From Pseudomonas sp. KK4 (lineage in GTDB: Bacteria > Pseudomonadota > Gammaproteobacteria > Pseudomonadales > Pseudomonadaceae): 64,000 nt of DNA. The notes under the pieces were generated by a model that saw only the letters and a program-made list of their open reading frames with translations, did no database searches and had not been told where the DNA came from. This document shows positions 54,692-63,147 of the stretch, in pieces; positions within the stretch are counted from its first letter, which is position 1; the number at the start of each line of letters is the position of its first letter. Location: NCBI RefSeq assembly GCF_001984065.1, contig NZ_LYVP01000017.1, positions 1-64,000 of the forward strand, written 5' to 3'. Both the position numbers and the translations under genes were made by a program.

Positions 54692-55972
54692 TTACAACAC
54701 CAGATGCGGCAACCACAGCGACAGTGCGGGAATGTAGGTCACGGCCATCAGCACCAGGAACAGCACGCCGTAGAACGGCAGCAGCGCCTTGACAGTGGAT
54801 TCGATGCTGACCTTGCCCACCGCCGACCCGACAAACAGCACCGCACCTACCGGCGGCGTGATCAAGCCGATCCCCAGGTTCACCAGCATGATCATGCCGA
54901 ACTGCACAGGGTCCACGCCGATACCGAGAATCACCGGCATCAGGATCGGTGTCAGGATCAGGATCAGCGGCGCCATGTCCATCACCGTGCCGAGCAACAG
55001 CAGCATGACGTTGATGCACATCAGGATCACGTAACGGTTGTCCGACAGGGTCAGGAACATCGTGGTGATCTTCGCCGGGATCTGCATCAGGGTCATGATG
55101 TAGCCGAAGCTGGCGGCGAAGCCGATCAGGATCATCACGATCGAAATGGTCCGCACCGTGCGGTGCATCAGCTTCGGCAACTCGCTCCACTTATAGTCGC
55201 GATAGATGAACATGGTCACGAAGAACGACCACAGCACCGCAATGGCCGCCGACTCCGTCGCAGTGAAAATCCCCGACAGGATGCCGCCGAGGATGATCAC
55301 CATGGCCATCAGGCCCCACATGGCTTCGCCGCAGATCTTCAGCGCTTCGCGCATCGGAATGACTTCGCCCTTGGGGTAGTCACGCTTCTTGGCGAAGATC
55401 AGGCACAACACCATCAGGCACGCGCTCATCAACAGGCCCGGGACCACGCCGGCCATGAACAGCGAGGCGATCGACACGGTGCCGCCCGCTGCCAGCGAGT
55501 AGAGCACCGAGTTGTGGCTCGGCGGCGTCAGCAGCGCTTGTACCGAACCGCTGACGGTCACCGCCGTGGCGAACTCCCGTGGATAGCCGCGGCGCTCCAT
55601 TTCCGGAATCAGCACCGAACCGACGGAGGCGGTATCGGCCACCGAAGAACCGGAGATCGCGCCGAAGAAGGTCGAGGCCATGATGTTGACCAGCGACAGC
55701 CCGCCACGCACGAACCCCACCAGCACCCCGGCAAACGCCACCAGCCGCCGGGACATGCCGCCCTCGGCCATGATCGCGCCAGCCAGGACGAAGAACGGAA
55801 TGGCCAGCAGCGAGAATTTGTTCACGCCCCCGGCCACCTGGATCATCAAGGCCTGGAACGGAATATCGATCCACCACGCGCCGATCAGCGCTGAAAGCCC
55901 CAGGGCGTAGGCGACCGGCATGCCGATCAGGATCAACGCAATAAAGCTGCCCAACAGAATCAAAGCGTCCAT
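54692..55972 (-). CDS. dctM: TRAP transporter large permease (DctM)
   Basis: A 426-residue TRAP large subunit with about 12 helices: LIGMPVAYALGLSALIG, FFGAISGSSVADTASVGSVLIPEM and PILMPVILGIGVDPVQFGMIMLVNLGIGLITPPVG, the TRAP-M signature. It abuts the small subunit gene directly. It imports an acid sugar using the sodium or proton gradient. Confidence 0.94.
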   Translation of the reverse strand: MDALILLGSFIALILIGMPVAYALGLSALIGAWWIDIPFQALMIQVAGGVNKFSLLAIPFFVLAGAIMAEGGMSRRLVAFAGVLVGFVRGGLSLVNIMASTFFGAISGSSVADTASVGSVLIPEMERRGYPREFATAVTVSGSVQALLTPPSHNSVLYSLAAGGTVSIASLFMAGVVPGLLMSACLMVLCLIFAKKRDYPKGEVIPMREALKICGEAMWGLMAMVIILGGILSGIFTATESAAIAVLWSFFVTMFIYRDYKWSELPKLMHRTVRTISIVMILIGFAASFGYIMTLMQIPAKITTMFLTLSDNRYVILMCINVMLLLLGTVMDMAPLILILTPILMPVILGIGVDPVQFGMIMLVNLGIGLITPPVGAVLFVGSAVGKVSIESTVKALLPFYGVLFLVLMAVTYIPALSLWLPHLVL

Positions 55973-56500
55973 TCAGGCAGCCCCTTCGTTTTCTTCAACC
56001 AGGTCGAAACGCACGACCCGCCGGTTGCTCTGGTCACCGAGCAGCAGTTTTTCCACAACAAAGACCAATGTCAGCAGACCGCCCACCGGGATCGGCATGT
56101 AGGTGATGCCGACGCGCAGGGTGGGCAGGGCGCTCATGAACTGGTTCCAGGTCGACAGGCACAACTTGGTGCCCCAAAGGGTCATGAACAGGCAGATGGT
56201 TGCCATCAGCAATTGCGAGAAGATGCTCATGCCCCGGCGCAGGCCGGGGGACATGCGATCGGTAAGCATCGCCACCGCCATGTGCGCACCGGCGCGATAA
56301 CTGGCGGCGGCGCCGATGAAGGTGAACACCATCATCAGCAGAATCGCCGTGGGCTCGGGCCAGCTGGAGCCCGTGCCGAGGACGTAACGGGCGAACACGC
56401 CCCAGGGGATGATCAGGGAAATGGCCAGGACCGACAGGCCAGCGACCCAGATACAGGTCATGTACAGCCGGTCGTTGATGCGCAGCACTAGATTCTTCAT
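55973..56500 (-). CDS. dctQ: TRAP transporter small permease (DctQ)
   Basis: A 175-residue four-helix membrane protein (WVAGLSVLAISLIIPWGVFARYVLGTGSSWPEP is in its first half; the second half includes LRVGITYMPIPVGGLLTLVFVVEKLLLG). Its place directly between dctP and dctM gene positions confirms the assignment. Confidence 0.92.
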   Translation of the reverse strand: MKNLVLRINDRLYMTCIWVAGLSVLAISLIIPWGVFARYVLGTGSSWPEPTAILLMMVFTFIGAAASYRAGAHMAVAMLTDRMSPGLRRGMSIFSQLLMATICLFMTLWGTKLCLSTWNQFMSALPTLRVGITYMPIPVGGLLTLVFVVEKLLLGDQSNRRVVRFDLVEENEGAA

Positions 56501-56578
56501 CGGGTTTCACCGTAACCGGGCGCCCACGGACGTCTACCCACGTCCATGGCGCCGGGCCTTTCAGGGAGGCTGGGGGCG

Positions 56579-57550
56579 TTACTGAACCGCTTCGATACGC
56601 TTGATCAGGTCGGCGTAAGGCGCGCCGTATTTCTCGCGGATCGAGGCGGTCGCTTCGTAGAAAGGTTTCTTGTCGACGGTGATGAACTCGACGCCAGCGG
56701 CTTTGAGCTTTTCTTCACTGCTGGCGGATTTGGCGTCCCACAGGACGCGTTCCTGGGCCTGGGCGGCCTTGGCGGTTTTCCTCACCAGCGCCTGTTGCTC
56801 GGGAGTGAGTTTTTCCCAGGTGATTTTCGACATCACGATGGGCTCGGGCAGGATCAGGTGCCCGGTCAGGCTGTAGAACTTGGCGTTCTGGTAATGGTTG
56901 TGTTCCAGCAGGGTCGGCGGGTTGTTTTCCGCGCCGTCGATCACGCCGGTCTGCAGGGCGCTGAAGATTTCACCGGTGTCCATGGCGATGCCATTGCCGC
57001 CCATGGCATTGATGGTGTCGATGAACATCGGGTTGCCCTGCACGCGGATCTTCATGCCCTTGAGGTCTTCAAGGCTGCGCACCGGTTTCTTGGTGTAGAT
57101 GTTGCGCGTGCCGCCATCCATCCAGGCCAGGGCCACCAGGTTGAATTCGGAGTTAGTGATCTTGTCGAGGATCTCGTCACCGACTTCGCCGTCGATGACC
57201 TTGCGCATGTGCGCCTGGTCGCGGAACACGAAGGGCATGTTGAACACGTTTACATCCGGCACCACCGGGCCGACGATGCCGAGGCTGACGCGGGCCATCT
57301 GGATGGCGCCGACCTGGGCTTGTTCGATGACCTCCTTTTCCGAGCCCAGCACACCGCCGGCGAACATCTTGAAGGTCAGTTTGCCGTCGCTTTCAGCCAC
57401 CAGGGTCTTGCCCAGTTGCTCTTCTGCGACCACGGTCGGGTAGCCTGCGGGGTGGATGTCGGCGAATTTGATTTCCAGTGCCTGGGCGGCACTGCTGAGG
57501 GTGAACATCAACGGAAGCGAAGCGGCGAGCAAGGTGCGTTTGAAGTCCAT
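56579..57550 (-). CDS. dctP: TRAP transporter solute-binding protein (DctP)
   Basis: A 323-residue exported binding protein: signal peptide to about residue 25 (SSAAQA), then EIKFADIHPAGYPTVVAEEQLGK and MKIRVQGNPMFIDTINAMGGN with the conserved Arg that salt-bridges a carboxylate. FSALQTGVIDGAENNP is another family hallmark. A uronate ligand is inferred from the operon. ATG 57550 (MDFKRTLL) is chosen over the longer frame. Confidence 0.92.
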   Translation of the reverse strand: MDFKRTLLAASLPLMFTLSSAAQALEIKFADIHPAGYPTVVAEEQLGKTLVAESDGKLTFKMFAGGVLGSEKEVIEQAQVGAIQMARVSLGIVGPVVPDVNVFNMPFVFRDQAHMRKVIDGEVGDEILDKITNSEFNLVALAWMDGGTRNIYTKKPVRSLEDLKGMKIRVQGNPMFIDTINAMGGNGIAMDTGEIFSALQTGVIDGAENNPPTLLEHNHYQNAKFYSLTGHLILPEPIVMSKITWEKLTPEQQALVRKTAKAAQAQERVLWDAKSASSEEKLKAAGVEFITVDKKPFYEATASIREKYGAPYADLIKRIEAVQ

Positions 57551-57611
57551 GGGGTGTTTCTCCAGTCTTGTTATTGTTGTATTCAAAGGCGCAGCGGTGC
57601 AGCACAAACGT

Positions 57612-58505
57612 TTACAGCGAATCGTTGAACAGGGACTCGGGCAAGCCGGTTACGCCGGGATCAAGGGCGAACACGCCGCCGGCCAGGGATTGAGGGTCAT
57701 TGTCGTCACCGGGGCGGATCGAGGTCACGAACAGCGTGTCCAGTCGACTGCCGCCGAAGGCGCACATGGTGGGTTTTTTCACCGGGACGGCGAGGGAACG
57801 GTCCAGTCGACCGTCCGGGGTAAAGCGGTGGATCAGCCCCGCGTCATTGGCGCAGATCCAGTAGCAGCCGTCGGCGTCCACCGCGGCGCCATCGGGGCGA
57901 CCGGCGAACTGATGCATGTCGACGAACACTCGGCGATTGGAGGGCGTGCCGCTGTCGATGTCATAGTCGAAGGCCCAGATCTGCTGGACCAGCGGGTGGG
58001 AGTCGGACAGGTACATCGTGCGCCCGTCCGGGCTGAAGCCCAGGCCGTTGGGCACGATGAAACCGCCCAATTGCGCCGCAAGGGGCCCGCGTTGCCCGGC
58101 GCTGTAGCGATACAGCGTACCGTCGGCGGCGTTGGCGCCCATGTTCAGCACCATGCTGCCGGCCCAGAAGCGCCCCTGACGGTCGCAGCGACCATCGTTG
58201 AGGCGCATGTCGTCACGGGCATGGGCGACGAAGGCCAGCGGTTGGCTGTCGAGGCTGCCGTCGTGGTGCGGGCGCAAGTGGAAGAAGCCGCTCTCCATGC
58301 CGGCGACCCAGCCACCGTCGGGGTGGCGGGCGATGCAGGCGAGCATTTCAGGCGTCTTCCAGGCCTCGACCTGTCCGGTCGAAGCGCTCCAGCGTTGCAG
58401 GCCCCCGGCGGGAATATCGACCCAGTACAGGGCGTTTTCCCCGGGGACCCAGACCGGGCTTTCACCGACCGCATTGCGGGCATCGACGATCAATTCGGCT
58501 TGCAT
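57612..58505 (-). CDS. SMP-30/gluconolactonase-family aldonolactonase (UxuL-like)
   Basis: A 297-residue beta-propeller lactonase. Metal ligands fit the family: Glu in VGESPVW, Asn in RLNDGRCD, Asn in VPNGLGFSPDG, Asp in GRPDGAAVD. Next to udh it should hydrolyse the glucaro- or galactarolactone formed from the uronic acid, giving the aldarate. It corresponds by context to P. putida UxuL. ATG 58505 begins MQAELIVDAR. Confidence 0.9.
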   Translation of the reverse strand: MQAELIVDARNAVGESPVWVPGENALYWVDIPAGGLQRWSASTGQVEAWKTPEMLACIARHPDGGWVAGMESGFFHLRPHHDGSLDSQPLAFVAHARDDMRLNDGRCDRQGRFWAGSMVLNMGANAADGTLYRYSAGQRGPLAAQLGGFIVPNGLGFSPDGRTMYLSDSHPLVQQIWAFDYDIDSGTPSNRRVFVDMHQFAGRPDGAAVDADGCYWICANDAGLIHRFTPDGRLDRSLAVPVKKPTMCAFGGSRLDTLFVTSIRPGDDNDPQSLAGGVFALDPGVTGLPESLFNDSL

Positions 58506-58557
58506 GGCGACGCATTCCCTTGGTTTTTGTTGTCGGGATCCAGTGATCGGTGTGGCT

Positions 58558-59382
58558 TCAGTCGCCGAACGGGCCGGCGGCGCAGAAACCACCGCCCTGA
58601 TACACCCGCGCCGGGTCATCGGCGGCCGGCAGCGGCTGGGCTTCGACTTTTTCGCGGAACACTTCGGAGGTGTCCTTCGGGACATAACCCAGGTGCGCGG
58701 CGAAACGGTTGTCCCACCAGATGTCTTTGTTGTCGGACATGCCATAGACGATGGTGTGGCCGACATTCGGGGTGTACAGCGCGCGTTCGAGCAGTTGCGT
58801 GAGGTCGTCGAAGCTCAGCCAGGTACTCATCATTCGACGGTTCTGCGGTTCCGGGAACGAGGAGCCGATGCGCACACTGACGGTTTCGATGCCATAGCGA
58901 TCGAAGTAGAAGGTGGCCATGTCTTCGCCGTAGGACTTGGACAGGCCGTAATAGCTGTCCGGACGGTGCGGGCTGCGGGCATCGATGACTTCATCCTGCT
59001 TATAGAAGCCGATGACGTGGTTGGAACTGGCGAAGATCACCCGCTTGACGCCATGCCGGCGCGCCGCTTCGTAAATGTGGAAAACGCCGCAGATGTTGGC
59101 GCCGAGGATCTGTTCGAAAGCATGCTCGGTGGACACGCCACCGAAGTGCAGGATCGCGTCCACGCCTTCGACCAGTTGATGCACCGCTTGCTTGTCGGCG
59201 AGGTCGCAGGGCACGACTTCTTCGCGATCATCGATGGCGGGTGCGATGTTGGCGATGTCCGACAGGCGAATGACATTGGCATAGGGGCGCAGGCTTTCGC
59301 GCAAGACCTTGCCCAGGCCACCGGCGGCACCGGTCAGAAGCAGGCGATTGAAAGGGGCGCAAGCTGTTGCAGTGGTCGTCAT
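58558..59382 (-). CDS. udh: Uronate dehydrogenase
   Basis: A 274-residue extended SDR: LLLTGAAGGLGKVLRE cofactor motif, SSNHVIGFY, and SYYGLSK with the catalytic Tyr/Lys. Sequence and length match Pseudomonas Udh, which oxidises D-glucuronate or D-galacturonate with NAD to the 1,5-lactone of the aldaric acid. AGGAAA precedes the ATG. Confidence 0.93.
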   Translation of the reverse strand: MTTTATACAPFNRLLLTGAAGGLGKVLRESLRPYANVIRLSDIANIAPAIDDREEVVPCDLADKQAVHQLVEGVDAILHFGGVSTEHAFEQILGANICGVFHIYEAARRHGVKRVIFASSNHVIGFYKQDEVIDARSPHRPDSYYGLSKSYGEDMATFYFDRYGIETVSVRIGSSFPEPQNRRMMSTWLSFDDLTQLLERALYTPNVGHTIVYGMSDNKDIWWDNRFAAHLGYVPKDTSEVFREKVEAQPLPAADDPARVYQGGGFCAAGPFGD

Positions 59383-59424
59383 GGGCTTTCCTGGACGGCG
59401 GTCGTTATTGTTGGATTTGTTGTA

Positions 59425-59442
59425 GGTTGTCGTACGACTAGG
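59425..59442. promoter_or_regulatory. Operator-like palindrome upstream of udh
   Basis: GGTTGTCGTACGACTAGG contains the perfect 10-bp palindrome GTCGTACGAC (59429-59438), about 45 bases before the udh start. TTGTCGTAC-x-AC is shared with a site upstream of the porin gene, so one regulator probably sees both. GntR-family proteins often use sites of this kind, but no regulator gene lies here. Confidence 0.6.
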
Positions 59443-59506
59443 TCGAAGTATTGTTAAGGTTTCTGGTTCTTGTCAACGTGCCAGTGATGGAAATTGACGG
59501 AGGGTC

Positions 59507-59582
59507 AGGCGTCAACGATAACGCGGGGAGCCTGACACCCCCGCGTTGTTCCGGGGTTGATCGCGAGTGTGCTCGCTGCGCA
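59507..59582. repeat. REP remnant and GC hairpin downstream of the porin gene
   Basis: AACGCGGGG (59520-59528) pairs with CCCCGCGTT (59539-59547), and a decayed REP arm TCGCGAGTGTGCTCGCTGCG follows. On the minus strand this is just after the porin stop and may partly terminate it before udh. No T-run. Confidence 0.6.
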
Positions 59583-59592
59583 AGGGCGCGCG

Positions 59593-60888
59593 TTACAACA
59601 ACGAAATCGGGTAGCTGACGAAGATCCGGTTTTCGTCGAATTCGTTGGTGCTGAAGTCCTTGCGGATGCTCGCGTTGCGCCATTTGACGTTGAGGTTTTT
59701 CAGCGGGCCGCTCTGCACGGTGTAGGTCAGTTCCGATTCGCGACCCCATTCCTTGCCATCGGTGATGGTGCCGGTGTGCACGTTGTCGCCGCTGATGTAG
59801 CGGTTCATCAGGGTCAGGCCGGGAATGCCCAGGGCGACGAAGTTGTAGTCGTGGCGCAACTGCCAGGATTTCTCCCGGGCGTTGTCGTAGCTGGAGTTGT
59901 AGCTGTCGTTGGCCAGGGTGCCGCCACTGGTGCCGTTGACGCGCATCCAGACATCGTCGCCGCTGAGTTTCTGCAGGCCGACGTAGAACGTATGGCCGCC
60001 GTACTTGGCCGAGAGCAGGGCAAACGCGGTTTTGTTATCCAGGTCGCCGGCCAGGGCACTGCCGTCTTCCTTGCCGATGAAATAACCGAGGTTGGCGCCC
60101 AGGGTCCAGTCGCCGATCGGCTGGCTGTGGCTGAGGTTTAAGTACTGCTGCTGGTAGATGTCGCTGAGCTCGGCGTACCACAGGCCGACCTGGGTGCGCT
60201 TGTCGTTGAAGGCATATTCGCCGCCACCGAAATTGAAGCGGTCGGACTTGAACGCTGTTTTGCCGTTCATGAACATGTCTTCCATGCTCGCATCGTTACG
60301 CGGGCTGTTCTTGCGGAACTGCCCGCCGTAGAGCGTCAGGCCACTGATCTCGGTGGACGTCAGCTGGGCACCCTCGAAGGTTTGCGGCAACGAACGGCCA
60401 TCGTCGGAGCGCAGGATCGGCAATACCGGCATCCATTCGCCGACTTTCAGTTCGGTCTTGGACACTTTGCCCTTGAGCGCCACTCCCAGGCGACCGAAGT
60501 TGTCGGCCGGGCGGCCGTCGCTGTGGATCGGCAGCAGCTGCGTACCGCCAGTGCCTTTGCCGCCGTCGAGTTTCTGCGAGTACAGCCCCAGCACATCCAC
60601 ACCAAAACCGACCGGGCCCTGGGTGAAGCCGGATTTGGCGTCGAGAATGAAGTTCTGCGTCCACTCTTCAGCCTTGCCCTGGGGGTAGGCGGGGTTGGTG
60701 AAATTACGATTGAAGTAGGCGTTGCGCAGGTTGAGCGTGGCTTTGGCGTCATCGGTGAAACCGGCGGCCTGGCTGGTGACAGGCAGAGCGAGGGCCAGGC
60801 TGGTGCATCCGATAAGGCTCAGGGTATGACGGCGGGCGAGTTTGATACGTTTGTTGCGAACGGACGAATTGCGGGCGAGTTTGCTCAC
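59593..60888 (-). CDS. OprD-family outer-membrane porin
   Basis: A 431-residue OprD-type porin with an extended signal sequence (to about residue 43, VTSQA) and then GFTDDAKATLNLRNAYFNRNF, typical of the family, and alternating beta strands ending in the C-terminal strand ENRIFVSYPISLL. GTG 60888 has GGGAG 8 bases upstream. As first gene of the uronate operon it probably admits uronic or aldaric acids. Confidence 0.9.
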   Translation of the reverse strand: MSKLARNSSVRNKRIKLARRHTLSLIGCTSLALALPVTSQAAGFTDDAKATLNLRNAYFNRNFTNPAYPQGKAEEWTQNFILDAKSGFTQGPVGFGVDVLGLYSQKLDGGKGTGGTQLLPIHSDGRPADNFGRLGVALKGKVSKTELKVGEWMPVLPILRSDDGRSLPQTFEGAQLTSTEISGLTLYGGQFRKNSPRNDASMEDMFMNGKTAFKSDRFNFGGGEYAFNDKRTQVGLWYAELSDIYQQQYLNLSHSQPIGDWTLGANLGYFIGKEDGSALAGDLDNKTAFALLSAKYGGHTFYVGLQKLSGDDVWMRVNGTSGGTLANDSYNSSYDNAREKSWQLRHDYNFVALGIPGLTLMNRYISGDNVHTGTITDGKEWGRESELTYTVQSGPLKNLNVKWRNASIRKDFSTNEFDENRIFVSYPISLL

Positions 60889-60929
60889 TGTGACGCTCCC
60901 TTCTTTCTTGTTTTTATTGTTTGTTATAC

Positions 60930-60942
60930 GTTGTCGTACAAC
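60930..60942. promoter_or_regulatory. Operator-like palindrome upstream of the porin gene
   Basis: GTTGTCGTACAAC has arms GTTGT and ACAAC around CGT, 42-54 bases before the porin start. It shares 11 of 12 bases (TTGTCGTAC-x-AC) with the site upstream of udh. A weaker related string, ATACGATGAC, follows near 60992. Confidence 0.6.
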
Positions 60943-61021
60943 ATTGGGGCGGATATTTGCGGGGTTTTTGCGGGTTGTCAACCGAAAGTTATACGATGAC
61001 TTGCGGGGGAGGGCGTGAACG

Positions 61022-61882
61022 TCAGCCAGCAATCATCGGCGGCAATGTGCCCAGCAGTGAAACCGCTGCCACCGCGCCCATGCCCAGCAACCATTCCAGG
61101 GTCACGCTCAGGCGCAACGTCGCCAATCGCTGGTCGCAGTGATCGATCCGCAGCCGGTTGAACAACGCCAGCCCCAGCATCGCGCCCACCAGCGCGACCT
61201 TGATCAACAGGATCAAGGCAAACCCGGACAACAAGGGGGTCGGCCAGAGTGCGCCGGTCAGGGCCCGCACATTGATCAGGCCGGTGATCAGCAAGCCGGC
61301 CACCAGGCCATAGCCGACACCGCTGAAGCGCCGCAACATTGCATTGAGGCGATGTCCGTGGGGGCGACGCAGGATCATCACCAGCAGCAGCAAGCCGCCC
61401 AGCCAGGCGCTGACGCAGGTCAGGTGCAGCAGTTGATTGAGGATCAGCAGTTGGCCTTGGACACCCTCGAACATGGCGCCGTGACCGACCGGGGCGAGGG
61501 TCGCCAGCAGCAGGCCGGCGAGCAGGAGTTGCAGGGGGCGGCTGGCGCGTAGCGACGTGAGCAACACCACCAGAAGCAACCCGTTGATCAACAAATGCCA
61601 ACGCCAGACCTGGCCAAAGAAGGTCCGGCCCAGCACCCGGTGCAACGTCGCAGGATCGAAGGCCGCAGCGCCGGTACCGGCCATGCTGACGGTGACCAGC
61701 AACAGCCAGCCGACACCACTGGCCAGCGCCACGGCCACCAGCCAGCGGCTGAGGCGGGCCAGTGGTTGATCCAGCGTCGTATCACGCTCAAGCAGCAACG
61801 GCTTGAAGACCCAGGCCCCAAACAGCATCAGCACCACGGTGAAATGCAGGAAACGGCAGAGCACCATCGCGCTGCTCATCAA
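61022..61882 (-). CDS. copD: Copper resistance protein CopD family
   Basis: A 286-residue inner-membrane protein with eight predicted helices and conserved His in early helices (VLCRFLHFTVVLMLFGAWVF, LLHLTCVSAWLGGLLLLVMIL). CopD-type proteins import or handle copper together with CopC. It starts one base after the copC stop. Confidence 0.9.
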   Translation of the reverse strand: MMSSAMVLCRFLHFTVVLMLFGAWVFKPLLLERDTTLDQPLARLSRWLVAVALASGVGWLLLVTVSMAGTGAAAFDPATLHRVLGRTFFGQVWRWHLLINGLLLVVLLTSLRASRPLQLLLAGLLLATLAPVGHGAMFEGVQGQLLILNQLLHLTCVSAWLGGLLLLVMILRRPHGHRLNAMLRRFSGVGYGLVAGLLITGLINVRALTGALWPTPLLSGFALILLIKVALVGAMLGLALFNRLRIDHCDQRLATLRLSVTLEWLLGMGAVAAVSLLGTLPPMIAG

Positions 61883-62245
61883 TTACTGGCCAACCGTGAA
61901 CGCGAACGCGCCTTCGCTTTTGTGGGTGTCGACCGACACCACATGCCACTCGACCTTGTAGTCGCCCGCAGTCAACGGCACCGCCGGGGTAATGATCAGG
62001 GTTTTCTTGTTGCCACCCTGAGTGGCCAGGCTTTTGACCAGCACATCCTCGCCGTCCCTGGTGATCGTTACTTTGCAGAAGTCGGCTTCGACGCCTTCGG
62101 AAAACACCAGGCTCAGTTCCGCGGGCGCACTGACGGTGCTGTCGGCCGCAGGCGTCTGGCTTTGCAAGTGGGCGTGGGCCCACACCGAGGATGCGGCCAG
62201 GGAGCCGAGCAGGGCGGCGAGGGGCAGGATGTTCTTCAAGCGCAT
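61883..62245 (-). CDS. copC: Copper-binding periplasmic protein CopC
   Basis: A 120-residue CopC: signal peptide to about residue 23 (SVWA), mature start HAHLQSQTPAADSTV with the His that binds Cu(II), and ending EWHVVSVDTHKSEGAFAFTV with the second His set. ATG 62245 has GAGG 8 bases upstream; the upstream TTG is not used. The usual Met-rich Cu(I) site is lacking, as in the short CopC class. Confidence 0.93.
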   Translation of the reverse strand: MRLKNILPLAALLGSLAASSVWAHAHLQSQTPAADSTVSAPAELSLVFSEGVEADFCKVTITRDGEDVLVKSLATQGGNKKTLIITPAVPLTAGDYKVEWHVVSVDTHKSEGAFAFTVGQ

Positions 62246-62384
62246 GTTCAATACCTCGGCGGCAGGTTCGATGTGAACGCAAGTCTAGTCGCGGCGGGCC
62301 GGTTGCACGAAGTTTGCGCCCGGCCTGTCGCCGCGAGGTAGAGCGGATGCTAGTCTTGTTTAACGCTGTTGTCAGGGAGCCCTC

Positions 62385-63005
62385 ATGGGCAATCACAAGA
62401 TCGAGATTCGTCGCAGTAACGTCGAGAAAATTCTGCTCGCGGCCGAAAAGGTCTTCGCCGAAAAAGGCTTCGGCAGCACCGCCATGGCCGACATCGCCGC
62501 CGAGGTGCAGCTGCCGCGTTCCAACCTGCATTACTACTTCAGCACCAAGACCGAGCTGTACAGCGCCGTGCTGTTCGACCTGCTGGAAGTGTGGAAGCAG
62601 GACGCGCTGTGCTTCGAGATGTTCGACGACCCGCGGGTGGTGCTCAGCAGCTACATCCGCGCCAAGATGAACCACTCGCGCAGCCGGCCCTACGGCTCGA
62701 AAGTCTGGGCCAACGAAATCATCCACGGCGCCCCCACCCTGGGCGAAGCGCTGGACGCCAGCCTGTACGACTGGGCCAAGATGAAAGAAGCGAAGATTCG
62801 CCAATGGGTGGAAGACAAACGCATCCTGCCGGTGGAACCCTCGAGCCTGCTGTACATGATCTGGGCCTCGACCCAGCACTATGCCGACTTTGATCATCAG
62901 GTGAACATCCTCAATGATCATCAGCCGCTGTCGGACATGCAGTTCGAGCGGGCGGTGCAGACGGTGACGCAGGTGATCTTGCGGGGGATCGGGTTGGAGC
63001 CTTGA
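62385..63005 (+). CDS. TetR-family transcriptional regulator
   Basis: A 206-residue TetR regulator: helix-turn-helix in about residues 15-60 (ILLAAEKVFAEKGFGSTAMADIAAEVQLPRSNLHYYFSTKTELY), with a C-terminal part (SSLLYMIWASTQHYADFDHQV) resembling the RutR-type ligand domain. GGAG lies 7 bases before the ATG. It is divergent from copC, but a copper role is not implied by the family; it could be an unlinked regulator. Confidence 0.9.
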   Translation: MGNHKIEIRRSNVEKILLAAEKVFAEKGFGSTAMADIAAEVQLPRSNLHYYFSTKTELYSAVLFDLLEVWKQDALCFEMFDDPRVVLSSYIRAKMNHSRSRPYGSKVWANEIIHGAPTLGEALDASLYDWAKMKEAKIRQWVEDKRILPVEPSSLLYMIWASTQHYADFDHQVNILNDHQPLSDMQFERAVQTVTQVILRGIGLEP

Positions 63006-63028
63006 GTTTTCAGCGTTCTGGCGGGCCC

Positions 63029-63094
63029 TTTCGCGAGCAAGCCCGCTCCCACAATGGAATACGGTCCAAGGTGGGAGCGGGCTTGCTCGCGAAG
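63029..63094. repeat. REP inverted pair (GCAAGCCCGCTCC type)
   Basis: TTTCGCGAGCAAGCCCGCTC and its complement to 63094, between the convergent TetR and RHS-core genes. Confidence 0.92.
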
Positions 63095-63147
63095 GCGCCT
63101 TTTCAGACACCGCAGGCCGAACAATACAATAGACAGTCCTTCAGTGC

